Below, in pieces: positions 37,198-48,201 of a DNA stretch of 57,858 nucleotides (positions are counted from its first letter, which is position 1; every line of letters begins with the position of its first letter). Origin of the DNA: Cyanobacteriota bacterium (GTDB lineage: Bacteria > Cyanobacteriota > Cyanobacteriia > PCC-6307 > Cyanobiaceae); NCBI GenBank assembly GCA_026389285.1, contig JAPLID010000196.1:1-57858 (forward strand), in the 5' to 3' direction. A program made the translations under genes and the position numbers. The notes under the pieces are model-generated. The model saw nothing but the letters and a program-made list of their open reading frames with translations. It was not told the origin of the DNA and did no database searches.

Positions 37198-37849
37198 GGC
37201 CTCCATCCATCCCCTGGCGGCGGTGCTGCGCCAGGTCCAGCCGGACAGTTGCCCCCGGACGTACAACTTCCACTGCCACACCACCTGCAGTGATGGCAGC
37301 CTGGCGCCTGCGGAGCTGGCCTCCCAGGCGATCGCGCTCGGCCTGGAGCACCTGGCGATCACCGATCACCACGCGATCGGCGCCCACGCCGCCGTGGCAG
37401 CAGCGTTGCAGGAGGCGGCAGAGCGGGGCGTTGCTGTGCCCACCCTTTGGCGCGGAGTGGAGATCAGCGCCCTGCTGGAGGGCTGCCTGGTGCATGTGCT
37501 AGCCCTGGGCTTCGAGGACGAGATCGCCTCGCTGCAGCCGTATCTGCAGGGCACGGCCAGCGTCGGTCCTGCCCTGCGCAGCGAAGCGGTCCTCAGGGCG
37601 ATCCAGCGGGCTGGAGGCCTGGCCTTGCTGGCCCATCCCGCCCGATACCGCCTGCCCCATGACCGCCTGCTCGCCGCCGCCGCCGAGCTCGGCTTCGATG
37701 GCGCCGAGGCCTGGTACGACTACGAGCAGAAACAGCCGTGGTCGCCTTCGCCCCTGATCTGCGAGGCGATTGCCGCCGATATGGACAAACGTGGCCTTTT
37801 GCAGAGTTGTGGCACCGATACCCACGGTCTGGCACTCAATGGTCGCTAG
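37184..37849 (+). CDS. PHP-domain phosphoesterase (TrpH/YciV-like)
   Basis: The 221-residue protein starts at GTG 37184 behind a strong GGAGG Shine-Dalgarno sequence. PHP motifs: NFHCHTTCSDG, LAITDHH, LLAHPARYRL and the final GTDTHG. These supply the metal-binding His and Asp residues. The family hydrolyses phosphate esters such as 3',5'-phosphoadenosine or nucleoside 3',5'-bisphosphates. It is at the short end of the family, ending just after the last metal motif. The start lies inside the end of hemJ. Confidence 0.85.
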   Translation: MLRPEASIHPLAAVLRQVQPDSCPRTYNFHCHTTCSDGSLAPAELASQAIALGLEHLAITDHHAIGAHAAVAAALQEAAERGVAVPTLWRGVEISALLEGCLVHVLALGFEDEIASLQPYLQGTASVGPALRSEAVLRAIQRAGGLALLAHPARYRLPHDRLLAAAAELGFDGAEAWYDYEQKQPWSPSPLICEAIAADMDKRGLLQSCGTDTHGLALNGR

Positions 37850-37875
37850 GGTTTGCTGACGTATTCCTTGCCGCC

Positions 37876-38415
37876 GTGGGTCTGTTCGATCGCCTGCTGG
37901 GTTCCCGTTCCCCTTCCGTGAAGATCTCCGGACAAACCCCCGGTGACAAGCCGATGAAAGATGAGGAGACCTTCTTCCTCGATGCCGATGCCTCCAGCAG
38001 CCTCGGTGACGTCAACTTCATGCGGAACTCGAAGACGATCCGCCGCACCTTCCCCGGGTCAGCTGATAGCCCGGGCAACCAGGAGATGATCGCTGAGGTG
38101 GGCTCCATGGAGGCCAGGCTCGAGAAGATGAGCCCGGGTCTGGCCGGCATCAATCCTGATACCAATGTCACGGTTGATCTCACCGGTGGCGTGCCCAAGC
38201 CCGTGAAGAAAACCTTCGCCCAGCAGATGAGCAAGGCTCAGCTGGAGCAGCGCAAGCGAGGCGCGGCCGTGGCCGTTAACGCCCCCGGCACTGGAACGCT
38301 CAAGGCGGGCGCCAATGACGAACAGAATGATGAGCAACCCAGGATCACCCAGCAGGGCGGCAAGGCCGGTGACATCAACCCCTTCAAGTCGATGGCCAGG
38401 GATCTGAACATCTGA
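37876..38415 (+). CDS. Conserved cyanobacterial hypothetical protein
   Basis: A 179-residue hydrophilic protein with GTG start at 37876. The start VGLFDRLLG is amphipathic, followed by ETFFLDADASSSLGDVNFMR and TIRRTFPG, a Lys-rich segment KPVKKTFAQQMSKAQLEQRKRG and the end NPFKSMARDLNI. I recall very similar uncharacterised proteins in marine Synechococcus, but no function. There is no signal peptide or membrane segment. Its stop is 1 bp from the convergent end of cobN. Confidence 0.75.
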   Translation: MGLFDRLLGSRSPSVKISGQTPGDKPMKDEETFFLDADASSSLGDVNFMRNSKTIRRTFPGSADSPGNQEMIAEVGSMEARLEKMSPGLAGINPDTNVTVDLTGGVPKPVKKTFAQQMSKAQLEQRKRGAAVAVNAPGTGTLKAGANDEQNDEQPRITQQGGKAGDINPFKSMARDLNI

Positions 38416-38416
38416 G

Positions 38417-41400
38417 TCAGACCTCGATCAGGGCCTCGCTCTCGAGCACCAGCTGCCTAAGCCGCTCGATTTCTGGGGCCTCCGCCCCCTCCCACAGGCC
38501 CCGATGGTGGGCCTCAAGCAATCGTTCGGCCATGTCCCGCAGGGCCCAGGGATTGCTCCGGCGCAGGAAGGCCAGAACTTCGGCTGAGTTCAGCCAGGTG
38601 CTGCTGATGGCGCCGTAACTCCAGTCCGGAACCCGGCCGGTACTGGCGTCGTAGGCGAACAGATAATCGAGGCTGGCCGCCATCTCGAAGCCGCCCTTGT
38701 ATCCGTGGGCCTGCACCCCCTCGATCCAGCGGGGGTTGAGCAGCCGTGAACGGAGCACCTTGTCGAGTTCCCGCTCCAGCCGATGCAGGCGCGGCCGCTG
38801 ACTGCGCGAGTGGTCCCCGAACCAGAGGGCCGGCCGCTGGCCTGAGACCCGCTCCACGGCGGCGCTCAGCCCCCCCTGGAACTGGTAGTAGTCGTCGGAG
38901 TCGAGCAGGTCATGCTCGCGATTGTCCTGGTTGTGCAGTACGACCTGCACCTGGGCCAGGCGCTGTTCCAGGCCGGCCCGATCCAATTCGGCCTCGATCG
39001 CTGGAGCTGCCGCCGCTCCCATTTCGCCGTCGTAGCGCCACTGGCTCCAGTTGAGAAAGGCGTCCCCCAGGTCGCCGCGCTCCTCCCAGTGGCCGCTGTC
39101 GATCAGACCCTGCAGACCGGCGCCATAGGCCCCCGGCGCCGAGCCGTAGACGCGGCCCCAGTGCCCCTCGCGCTGGGCCGCCTCGGCCAGGGGATTGTCC
39201 CGGCCCGATTCCGCCAGGGCCGCCACCAGCCGGGTCGCCTGGTTGAACCAGCCCACCAACTGGGGGAAAGCGTCGCGGAACAGCCCGGAGATGCGCAGGG
39301 TCACATCGACCCGCGGCCGGCCCAGCAGGGACAAGGGGATCACCTCAAGGCCAATGAGGCGCCGGGTCGGCCCGTCCCAGATCGGCCGCACCCCCATCAA
39401 GGCCAGGGCCTGGGCGATGTCCTCGCCGCCGTTGCGCATCGTGGCCGTCCCCCACACCGACAAGGCCAGCTGGCGCAGGTCGTCCCCCTGCTCCTGCAGA
39501 TGCAGCTCCAGCAGCAACTCGGCGCTGCGGCGTCCCAGATCCCAGGCGGCCTCGGTGGGCATGCCGCGCAGATCGACGCTGTAGAAGTTGCGGCCGGTGG
39601 GCAGCAGATCGGGGCGCCCCCGGGTCGGTGCTCCCGAGGGTCCCGCCGCGATCCGCCCCCCCTCCAGACCCCTCAACAGGGCGTTCCGCTCGGCATCGCC
39701 GCAGGCCAGCAGGGCCGGCTGCAGGCGCTGACGCAGGTGTTGCAACACGGCCTCGGTGGCGGGACCGGGGGTGAGGGCCGCCTTTGGTCCGAGCTCGAGT
39801 GGGTTGAAGGCTCTCGCAGCGCCCAAGGACGCCAGTCCGGTTGTGCCCTCGGCAGGAACAGCCTCCTCCAGCTCCTGCTGCACCAGCCGCAAAGCCCATT
39901 GCTCCAGCAGAACCACCCCATCACCGCAGCGGCGGGCGGTGCTGCCCGGACCAGGCGAAGGAGTCAGCGGCGCACCCTGCCCCTGATTCAGCAGTTCATC
40001 CAGGACCGTGAGCTGGCGACGATCGGCCTGGCTGAGCGGCTGGGCCTCGTCATCGGCCCAGGGGTCGAGCTCCAGGCCCAGATCCAGGGCTAGGGCCTGG
40101 GTGAGGCCGCTCAGTCCGCCCTGGGGCGCCCGGGCCAGGCAGAGCAGCAGTTCGGCCAGCAGCGGCGGTGCCGGCAGGGTGCCGTAGATATGCAGCCCCA
40201 GTCGGATCTGGGCCTCCTTCAGCTAACACAGATAGCCATCGGCCTGCTCCAGCTGCAGATCCAGATCGTTGGCCAGGCCCGGTAGCTCCAGCTGCCGCAA
40301 CTGCACCGCCAGCTGCTCCCGCAGCAGGGCGGCCCGCTCGGCGCCCAGCTGGCTCGCCTCCCAGTACTCATCGAGGCGTGCCTCCAGTGCCTGGAGCGGT
40401 CCGTGCAGCCCGGCCCGCCCGAGGGGTGGCGTCAGGTGGTCGAGGATCACCGCCTGGGCGCGGCGCTTGGCCTGGCTGCCCTCGCCCGGGTCGTTGACGA
40501 TGAAGGGATAGAGGTGGGGCAACGGACCCAGAGCCCATTCCGGGAAACAGGCCGGCGATAGGCCTAGCCCCTTGCCGGGGAGCCATTCGAGGTTGCCGTG
40601 CTTCCCCACGTGCACTACCACCTGGGCGGCAAACGACTGCCGCAGCCATAGGTACTGGGCCAGATAGCTGTGGGTGGGTGGCAGGTCGGGGCTGTGATAG
40701 CTGAGGGCCGGGTCGCGGTCGTAGCCGCGATCCGGTTGGATCAGCAGCACGACCCGGCCGAAACGAAGACCCCGAACCGGGAAAGCCGCCCCACCCGGCT
40801 GGCTCTCAAGTTCGCGATCAGCCGCCGGTAGCCCCCAGACCGCCTCCAGCCGCTGGCGCCCGGCTTCCGGCAGGTTCCCGTACCACTGCTCGTAGTCGAC
40901 CAGAGACAGATGGGCCAGGGGTGGCCGGTGGCTGCTTTCCGGATCGTTGCTGCGGCCGGCCAGCAACGCCTGGATCAGGGCGTCGCCGCCGGCGGGCAGC
41001 GATTCCTGGCCGAGGTCGTAGCCAGTCTCCGCCAGCCAGCCGAGCATCCGGGAAACGCTGGCGGGGGTGTCCAGCCCAACCCCATTGGCCAGCCGGCTGT
41101 TGCGCGTTGGGTAGTTGGCCAGCACCAGGGCGACGCGGCGTTCGCCGCTGGCGGTCTGCCGCAGGCTGATCCAGTGGCGCGTCAGGGTCACGATCCACTG
41201 GATCCGCTCTGGATCGGGCTGGAGCCGTTGCAGCCCCGTGCCCAGACGGTCACTGGCCCCCGCCAGCTCCTTGAAGGCACCGACCCGGGTGCTGATCCGG
41301 CCGTCGAGTTCCGGCAGGGCGATCTGCAGGCTGAGATCCAGGGGCCCCAGGCCGATGCTGCTCTCGCGCCAGCTGCGCTGGGAGCGGCCGCTGCAGAGCA

Positions 41401-42265
41401 GCTGCAGCACCGGCACCTGCAGCCGCTCCCACAGGGGGGCGCCGAGGCCGGCGTCCTCGAACTGCACCGAGGCAAAACCAGTGGCGCACAGCACCGCCTC
41501 GACCGCCTCACGCTCCAACAGGTCTCCCACCCCCTGCTGCACGCCGGGATCCCGCAGGCTGCTCACCCAGAGCGCCCGAGGAGCGAGCCCCTGCGCCCGC
41601 AGTTCCTGCAAACAGGCCTCCACCAGCGCCAGGTCCCCGGCCTGCAGCAGGGCCCGGTAAACGATCAAGCCGACGCGGGGGCCGTGATCGGCCTGCCAGT
41701 CGTGGGGGAGGGGATCGGCGGCCAGCCGCAGGGGCGGCGGCTCAGGGATCTCACCGCGGAGCAGCGCGGCGCCACAGACCAGCAGGGCCTCCAGGTTGGC
41801 GGCGCCGCCTTCCCGCAGGGCGGCGGCCAGGGCCAGGGCGAGGGCCGTCGGCACGGTGCCGAGGGAGGCCAGGTTGGTGTCCTCCTCCGCTGTTCCGGCC
41901 AACACCAGCAGCTGCCTGGGTCGTTCGCCGCCTCTGGCGGGCCGGTCGGCCCAGAAGCGCAGCTGTTCGAGGCCGTAGCTCCAGTGCCCCCGCCCGCCCA
42001 GCAGCCGCACGATCACTACTTGGGCTGTCCCAAGCGATGAGCGGATGTAGTGGTCGATCACGGCCGGATGGCTGAGCGCCGCCAGGTTCAGGGCCCGCAG
42101 CTCCACCGGCAGCAGCCCGGGCCGGGCCTGCAGCAGGGCTTCGATCGCCACCAGGTCCGTGTCGGCACTGCTGAGCAGCACCACCGGTGCCGGGGCCTGT
42201 TCCACGAACAGCTGTCCCGGCGCCTCGCCGTCGTCCTGGCCGGGGACCGTCGCTAATCTGTGCAT
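38417..42265 (-). pseudogene. cobN: cobN, cobaltochelatase large subunit, interrupted by one in-frame TAG
   Basis: The reading frame from ATG 42265 to TGA 38417 is one continuous CobN of about 1283 codons, broken only by TAG at 40223-40225. Before the stop the protein ends ADGYLC; directly after it, in the same frame, comes LKEAQIRLGLHIYG, the normal CobN continuation. A single G-to-T change from GAG (Glu) would produce TAG here. The rest looks intact, including LVVLAGTAEEDTN, VVVHVGKHGNLEWLPGKG and the C-terminal ATRLVAALAESGRDNP region. CobN inserts cobalt into the corrin ring during B12 synthesis, with ChlD/ChlI-type partners. Either the gene is newly inactivated, the stop is read through, or this is a sequence error. 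Confidence 0.9.
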
Positions 42266-42318
42266 ACCCCCATCCTGCAGGGTGCGGTGAGAAGATCGGT
42301 CGAACGTTTCCGCCGCTC

Positions 42319-43236
42319 ATGCATCAGTTCCTTCCCTATGCCTGGTTCGGCGGAACCTGTGTGCCGTTCGCAGAAGCCACCCTGTCGGTGGCCACCCATG
42401 CCCTGCACTACGGCACCGGCGCCTTCGGCGGCATGCGCGGGCTCCCTAACCCGGCCGACTCGAACGAGATCCTGCTGTTCCGGGCTGATCGCCATGCCCG
42501 GCGCCTCAGCCAGAGCGCCCGGCTGCTGCTGACCGAACTGGCGGAGGAGACGATCCACACGGCGATCGACGCCTTCCTGAAGGCCAACCGTCCCACTTGC
42601 CCGATCTATCTGAGGCCGTTCGTTTACACCAGCGACCTCGGCATTGCACCGCGGCTGCACAACATCAAGACCGATTTTCTGATTTACGGCATTGAGATGG
42701 GAGATTATCTCTCTCCTGATGGCGTCAGCTGCCGCATCAGCAGCTGGACTCGCCAGGAGGACCGCTCCCTGCCACTGCGAGGCAAGATAAGCGGTGCCTA
42801 TATCACCAGTTCCCTGGCCAAGACCGAAGCGGTCAAAAGCGGCTTTGATGAAGCGCTGCTGCTCAACAGCCGCGGCAAGGTGAGTGAGGCCAGCGGCATG
42901 AATCTGTTCATCGTGCGCGATGGCGTTCTGATCACCCCGAGCGTCGATCAGGACATCCTTGAAGGCATCACCCGGGCCAGCATCCTTGAGCTGGCGCAGG
43001 CCATGGGCATTCCCGTGCTCGAACGACCCGTGGACAAGACCGAATTGATGATCGCCGAGGAGGTGTTCCTCACCGGCACGGCCGCCCGCGTCACGCCGGT
43101 GCGCCGCATCGAGAACACGGAACTGGCCACCCACCGACCGATCATGGAGTGCCTGCGGGAACGGCTGACAGCGATCACGGAGGGCCGCGATCCTGACTAT
43201 GACCACTGGGTGACCCGTATCCGTCTCGATACCTGA
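42319..43236 (+). CDS. ilvE: Branched-chain amino acid aminotransferase
   Basis: The 305-residue PLP enzyme does the final transamination to Leu, Ile and Val. The Schiff-base lysine is about K156 in GKISGAY, followed by [24 protein letters not shown] and [13 protein letters not shown], all typical of fold-type IV BCATs. ATG at 42319 is chosen because the family N-terminus ([12 protein letters not shown]) begins here. Upstream in-frame sequence is the cobN shadow. The TGA overlaps the ATG of metH (TGATG), suggesting co-transcription. Confidence 0.95.
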   Translation: MHQFLPYAWFGGTCVPFAEATLSVATHALHYGTGAFGGMRGLPNPADSNEILLFRADRHARRLSQSARLLLTELAEETIHTAIDAFLKANRPTCPIYLRPFVYTSDLGIAPRLHNIKTDFLIYGIEMGDYLSPDGVSCRISSWTRQEDRSLPLRGKISGAYITSSLAKTEAVKSGFDEALLLNSRGKVSEASGMNLFIVRDGVLITPSVDQDILEGITRASILELAQAMGIPVLERPVDKTELMIAEEVFLTGTAARVTPVRRIENTELATHRPIMECLRERLTAITEGRDPDYDHWVTRIRLDT

Positions 43237-46200
43237 TGATGGCAGCCGCTGAATCCCCGCTGATCGCCCAGCGCATCGGCTTTCTGGAGCATCTGCACAG
43301 CCCGGAGCGCCCGGTGTTGGTATTTGACGGTGCCACCGGCACCTCGCTGCAGCTGATGGATCTCGATGCCGACGACTTCGGCGGCCTGGCCCTTGAGGGT
43401 TGCAACGAGAACCTGGTGTTCACGCGGCCCGATGCGGTGCTGGCGGTCCACCGCCAATTTCTCGAGGTGGGTGCCGATGTGATCGAGACCGATACCTTCG
43501 GTGCCGCCTCGATCGTGCTGGCTGAATACGGACTCGAGGACCAGGCTTTCGCCCTCAACCAGCGGGCCGCCGAGCTGGCCCGCCAGATGGCCGATCAGTT
43601 CAGCACCGCTGCCAAGCCCCGCTTTGTGGCCGGTTCGATGGGCCCCACCACCAAGTTGCCCACGCTTGGCCACATCGATTTCGACACGATGAAGGCCTCC
43701 TTCCGCCAGCAGGCCGAGGGATTGCTGGCCGGTGACATCGATCTGTTCATCGTCGAAACCTGCCAGGACGTGCTGCAGATCAAGGCGGCCCTGCAGGGCA
43801 TTGAGGAGGCCATGGCCAGCGCTGGTGTGCGCCGGCCGGTGATGGTCTCGGTGACCATGGAAACCACTGGAACGATGCTGGTGGGATCCGACATCGCTGC
43901 GGTGGTGGCGATCCTGGAGCCATTCCGCATTGATGTGCTCGGCCTCAATTGCGCCACAGGACCGGAGCAGATGAAGGAGCACATCCGCTACCTCAGTGAG
44001 CACAGTCCGTTCGTGGTCAGCTGCATCCCCAATGCCGGCCTCCCGGAAAACGTCGGTGGTGTCGCCCATTACCGCCTGACGCCGCTGGAGATGAAGATGC
44101 AGCTGTTGCACTTCGTCGAAGACCTGGGCGTGCAGGTGATCGGCGGTTGCTGCGGCACCACACCGGCCCACATCGCCAGCCTGGTGGATTTGGCGGCCGA
44201 ACTCCGGCCAGCTGGTCGGGCGGTGCGGGCGCTGGAGCCAGGCGGGTCGGCAACGAACGGGTCCGCGAGGAACGAGGCCGCGCCGCAGGAGGCTGAAGCG
44301 GCCGAGGTCAGGCCGGCCCTGGGTTACGAGCCTTCGGCCGCTTCGATTTATAGCGTCACGCCTTATCAGCAGGACAACTCCTTCCTGATCATCGGCGAGC
44401 GACTCAATGCCAGTGGCTCCAAGAAGGTGCGCGACCTGCTCAATGTCGAGGATTGGGATGGGCTGGTGGCCGTGGCCCGCGACCAGGTGAAGGAGAACGC
44501 CCACATTCTCGATGTCAATGTCGATTATGTCGGTCGCGATGGCGAACGGGAGATGCATGAGCTGGTGTCCCGCCTGGTCACCAATGTCAATCTGCCCCTG
44601 ATGCTCGATTCCACCGAGTGGCAGAAAATGGAGGCTGGTCTCAAGGTGGCAGGAGGGAAGTGCATCCTCAACTCCACCAACTACGAAGATGGCGATGAAC
44701 GCTTCTTCAAGGTATTGAAACTGGCCCGCGATTATGGCGCCGCTGTGGTGGTCGGCACGATCGATGAGGAGGGCATGGCCCGCACGGCGGAGCGCAAGTT
44801 CGCGATTGCTCAGCGCGCCTACCGCGATGCCCTGGAATTCGGCATTCCGGCCCGGGAAATCTTCTACGACCCCCTGGCCCTGCCGATCTCCACCGGCATC
44901 GACGACGATCGCCTCAACGCTGCCGCCACGCTGGAAGCGATCGAGATGATCCGCCAGCGTTTACCGGGTGTTCATGTGGTGCTGGGGGTCAGCAACGTCA
45001 GCTTCGGCCTGTCGCCGGCGGCCCGGATTGTGCTCAATTCGGTGTTCCTGCATGACTGCTGCCAGGCAGGCATGGATGCGGCGATCGTCAGCCCGGCCAA
45101 GATCCTGCCCCTCGCCAAAATCAGTGAGGCCGATCAGCAGGTCTGCCGCGATCTGATCCACGACCGACGCCGCTTCGAGAGCGAGACTGCCGGCGCGATC
45201 TGCACCTATGACCCCCTGACTGTGCTGACCACCCTGTTCGAGGGTGTCTCAGCCAGGGAAGCCCGAGCCTCGGGGCCCTCCCTGGCTGACCTGCCGGTCG
45301 AAGAGCGGCTCAAGCAGCACATCATCGACGGCGAACGCATTGGGCTGGACAACTCGCTGCAGGACGCGCTGCTCCACTATCCACCGCTACAGATCATCAA
45401 CACTTTTCTGCTCGATGGCATGAAGGTGGTTGGCGATCTGTTCGGTTCCGGCCAGATGCAGCTTCCTTTTGTCTTGCAGAGCGCTGAAACCATGAAATCA
45501 GCGGTGGCCTTTCTGGAGCCGCACATGGACCAACAGATCGGGCCCGATGGTCAGGCTGTCTCCAGTGGCAAAGGCAAGTTCCTGATCGCCACGGTCAAGG
45601 GCGATGTCCATGATATCGGTAAGAATCTTGTTGACATCATCCTCACCAACAATGGCTATGAGGTGATCAATCTCGGTATCAAGCAGAGCCTTGAAGCCAT
45701 CGTCGAGGCTCAACAACAGCATCAGGCCGACTGCATCGCCATGAGCGGTCTGTTGGTCAAATCCACCGCCTTCATGAAGGACAACCTCGAGGCCTTTAAC
45801 AACGTCGGTATTCAGGTGCCGGTGATTCTCGGCGGTGCCGCCCTCACCCCCCGTTTCGTGCATGGTGATTGCCAGGCGGCCTACGGCGGCCAGGTGATCT
45901 ATGGCCGCGATGCCTTCGCCGATCTGCGCTTCATGGACGCCCTGATGGATGCCAAGGCCGCCGGCCGCTGGGATGACAGCTCCGGCTTCCTGGACGGCAT
46001 CCCGACGGGGATCGGCATGGCCAACGCCGCTGCCGGCGAAATCACTGGTGCGGCTGGAGCCACCGGCGCCCAGACCATCGACAGGTCCAACGAGACTCCG
46101 GACCCCACCAGCGCCTCCCAGGAGCCGCCGGCTGCCAATGACAGCCGCTCAGACTCGGTCCAGGAGGAAGCGGCCCTCTCCCCTGCCTTCTGGGGCTCCC

Positions 46201-47021
46201 AGGTGCTGCTGGAGGAACAGATCAATCTGGCCGAAGTCTTCGCCTATCTCGATCGCCAGGCCCTGTTTGCCGGTCAATGGCAGCTGCGCAAGACCCAGCA
46301 GCAGAGCCGCCCTGAGTACGAGGCGATGCTGGCCGAAAAGGCCGAACCCGTACTCAGCCACTGGATCGAGCGCTGTCTCAGCGAAGGGCTGCTGACCCCC
46401 CGCATCGCCTACGGCTATTACCCCTGCGGCCGCCAGGGCAATGCTGTTGTCGTCTTTGATCCTGCCGGCATGGCAGCTGGGGCGGAACCGGCGGCTGCCG
46501 GGGCCGAGCTCGGCCGCTTTCTGCTGCCGCGGCAGAAGGGCGGCAACCGCTACTGCATCGCCGATTTCTATCGCGACCTCGCGCCCGGTGACGGGGGGAC
46601 GTACCGCCCCACGGATGTGCTGCCGATGCAGGCGGTGACCATGGGTGAGCGCGCCACCGAATTCGCCCAGACGTTGTTCAAGGCCGATCAGTACAGCGAC
46701 TACCTCTATTTCCACGGCCTGGCGGTGCAGATGGCCGAAGCCCTGGCGGAGTGGGTCCATGCCCGGATCCGCCGCGAGCTGGGTTTTGCTGAGCAGGAGC
46801 CCCGGGAGCTCCGTGAGGTGCTCGCCCAGCGCTACCGGGGCAGCCGCTATTCGTTCGGCTATCCCGCCTGTCCCAACGTCGCCGATTCCAGGCCCCAGCT
46901 CCAGTGGCTCGGCGCCGATCGCATCGGCCTGACGATGGACGACAGCGACCAGCTGGATCCCGAGCAGAGCACCACCGCCCTGGTGGCCCTGCACAGCCGT
47001 GCGCGCTACTTCAGCGCCTGA
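43236..47021 (+). CDS. metH: Cobalamin-dependent methionine synthase
   Basis: The 1261-residue protein has all four modules. The homocysteine-binding barrel (about 20-330) has zinc cysteines in GLNCATG and IGGCCGT. The pterin/folate-binding barrel (about 375-650) starts [11 protein letters not shown]. The B12 cap and B12-binding domain (about 690-905) has the cobalt-ligand His near residue 792 in GDVHDIGKN. The SAM-binding activation domain (about 970-1261) follows, with [14 protein letters not shown]. Two low-complexity linkers (about 44215-44340 and 46025-46175) lie between domains. It needs B12, so the broken cobN nearby is noteworthy. Confidence 0.97.
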   Translation: MMAAAESPLIAQRIGFLEHLHSPERPVLVFDGATGTSLQLMDLDADDFGGLALEGCNENLVFTRPDAVLAVHRQFLEVGADVIETDTFGAASIVLAEYGLEDQAFALNQRAAELARQMADQFSTAAKPRFVAGSMGPTTKLPTLGHIDFDTMKASFRQQAEGLLAGDIDLFIVETCQDVLQIKAALQGIEEAMASAGVRRPVMVSVTMETTGTMLVGSDIAAVVAILEPFRIDVLGLNCATGPEQMKEHIRYLSEHSPFVVSCIPNAGLPENVGGVAHYRLTPLEMKMQLLHFVEDLGVQVIGGCCGTTPAHIASLVDLAAELRPAGRAVRALEPGGSATNGSARNEAAPQEAEAAEVRPALGYEPSAASIYSVTPYQQDNSFLIIGERLNASGSKKVRDLLNVEDWDGLVAVARDQVKENAHILDVNVDYVGRDGEREMHELVSRLVTNVNLPLMLDSTEWQKMEAGLKVAGGKCILNSTNYEDGDERFFKVLKLARDYGAAVVVGTIDEEGMARTAERKFAIAQRAYRDALEFGIPAREIFYDPLALPISTGIDDDRLNAAATLEAIEMIRQRLPGVHVVLGVSNVSFGLSPAARIVLNSVFLHDCCQAGMDAAIVSPAKILPLAKISEADQQVCRDLIHDRRRFESETAGAICTYDPLTVLTTLFEGVSAREARASGPSLADLPVEERLKQHIIDGERIGLDNSLQDALLHYPPLQIINTFLLDGMKVVGDLFGSGQMQLPFVLQSAETMKSAVAFLEPHMDQQIGPDGQAVSSGKGKFLIATVKGDVHDIGKNLVDIILTNNGYEVINLGIKQSLEAIVEAQQQHQADCIAMSGLLVKSTAFMKDNLEAFNNVGIQVPVILGGAALTPRFVHGDCQAAYGGQVIYGRDAFADLRFMDALMDAKAAGRWDDSSGFLDGIPTGIGMANAAAGEITGAAGATGAQTIDRSNETPDPTSASQEPPAANDSRSDSVQEEAALSPAFWGSQVLLEEQINLAEVFAYLDRQALFAGQWQLRKTQQQSRPEYEAMLAEKAEPVLSHWIERCLSEGLLTPRIAYGYYPCGRQGNAVVVFDPAGMAAGAEPAAAGAELGRFLLPRQKGGNRYCIADFYRDLAPGDGGTYRPTDVLPMQAVTMGERATEFAQTLFKADQYSDYLYFHGLAVQMAEALAEWVHARIRRELGFAEQEPRELREVLAQRYRGSRYSFGYPACPNVADSRPQLQWLGADRIGLTMDDSDQLDPEQSTTALVALHSRARYFSA

Positions 47022-47081
47022 CCCCGCCGTGTGGGGTTCGGGGGGCGTGGCAGGCTCTGGAGGCTCTTCTGCGTGTGTGCC

Positions 47082-47354
47082 ATGGCCATTGCCGGACCTG
47101 ACGGTGTCGATGCCGCCATCGCCTCGGGAGTTGATCTCGATGGCAGCCCCATTCCCGAGGCGATGCTGGCCCTCTACGGCGAGGTGATGGAGCTCGAAAG
47201 TCGCCGGGCCCGCAGCGGCGTCAAAAAATCGATGCGCAACCGCATCGTCAAGACCGGCTCCAAGCATCTCGACCAGGCCACCCTTGATCGCCGCCTCCAG
47301 GAAGCCGGCTGGGAGGGTCTCAAGGCCAAGGAGATCGCCTTCTTCTACAGCTGA
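47082..47354 (+). CDS. Small conserved cyanobacterial protein
   Basis: A 90-residue, mostly hydrophilic protein starting at ATG 47082. Conserved-looking segments are AMLALYGEVMELESRRAR, the basic SVKK-like stretch GVKKSMRNRIVKTGSKHLD and the C-terminal AGWEGLKAKEIAFFYS. Similar small proteins occur in Synechococcus and Prochlorococcus, without known function. It follows metH by 60 bp and may be its read-through neighbour. Confidence 0.7.
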   Translation: MAIAGPDGVDAAIASGVDLDGSPIPEAMLALYGEVMELESRRARSGVKKSMRNRIVKTGSKHLDQATLDRRLQEAGWEGLKAKEIAFFYS

Positions 47355-47422
47355 GCGACCGCCGCAACGCGGCACGCCAGAGCGGCAAGGGGGATGCCGA
47401 TCTCCGTCCTTGAGGGAGTCCC

Positions 47423-47650
47423 TCAGCTGCAGAGCTCCTCAAGCGAATCGATCACCTGCTGCTGGAATTCCTCCAGGTCATCGGAATCGCTCAGGTCGAT
47501 CCCTTCGCCCGCCGCGTTCTGGGAAAGCTCCTGAAAATGGAAGGCCCCTTCGCCATGGGCGAGGAACTCCATGGCGGAGGGCTCACCGCTTTCCTTGTAG
47601 GCGTCGCAGAGGGCCAGGAAGGCCGCATCCTCGGTGAAGTCCCAGCTCAT
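47423..47650 (-). CDS. Small acidic protein
   Basis: A 75-residue acidic protein (MSWDFTEDAAFLALCDAYKE at the start, EELCS at the end) with a likely C-terminal helix and two cysteines. No family or function recognised. It is convergent with the preceding 90-residue gene and divergent from the DUF2237 gene. Confidence 0.65.
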   Translation of the reverse strand: MSWDFTEDAAFLALCDAYKESGEPSAMEFLAHGEGAFHFQELSQNAAGEGIDLSDSDDLEEFQQQVIDSLEELCS

Positions 47651-47784
47651 GAAGGGGGTGGTGCCGATTATCGGGATTGGTTCTGAATGACCTTTAACGC
47701 CTACCCCCCGGAATTCGTCAACCTCCCGGAAGCATTTTGTGCCAGTCCTCCGTCAGACTGCCAACACATGACTCCCTCCGGTCC

Positions 47785-48183
47785 ATGGCTCAGGCCCCTG
47801 TTGAGGCAGACGACTTCAGGACAAACGACGCCTTCAACGTGCTCGGAGAACCGCTCGTCATCTGCGGCTGTGAGCCAGTCACCGGCTGGTTTCGCGATGG
47901 CAGCTGCCGCACCGATCCCGCCGATCTGGGCCGTCACACTGTCTGCTGCATCGTCGATGAAGTCTTCCTCAGCTACACCCGCGCCCAGGGCAACGACCTG
48001 GGCGCCCCGGCGCCGGCCTACGGCTTCCCCGGACTTCAGGCCGGGGACCACTGGTGCATCTGTGCCGCCCGCTGGCTGGAGGCCTACGCGGACGGCATGG
48101 CCCCCCCCGTTCATCTCGAGTCCTGTGAGCGCAGCTGCCTGGATCTGATCCCGCTGGAGGTGCTGCGCCGTCACGCGGCCTAA
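47785..48183 (+). CDS. DUF2237 family protein
   Basis: The 132-residue protein matches DUF2237: NVLGEPLVICGC, VTGWFRDGSCRTDPADLGRHTVCC, GFPGLQAGDHWCICAARWLEA and LIPLEVLRRHA. Many conserved cysteines and histidines suggest metal binding, but the role is unknown. ATG at 47785 is chosen because it directly precedes the conserved region. It is convergent with the SDR gene. Confidence 0.88.
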   Translation: MAQAPVEADDFRTNDAFNVLGEPLVICGCEPVTGWFRDGSCRTDPADLGRHTVCCIVDEVFLSYTRAQGNDLGAPAPAYGFPGLQAGDHWCICAARWLEAYADGMAPPVHLESCERSCLDLIPLEVLRRHAA

Positions 48184-48201
48184 TGTTCACCAGGGCGAGT
48201 C

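Noticed and set aside
38417..39916. Second half of cobN as an independent gene starting near 39916
   Set aside because: CobN sequence continues in the same frame upstream of 39916 to the TAG at 40223, so this is one interrupted gene.
38912..40093. Plus-strand ORF of 393 codons opposite cobN
   Set aside because: Gln/Arg/Pro-rich shadow; the CobN frame is clear on the minus strand.
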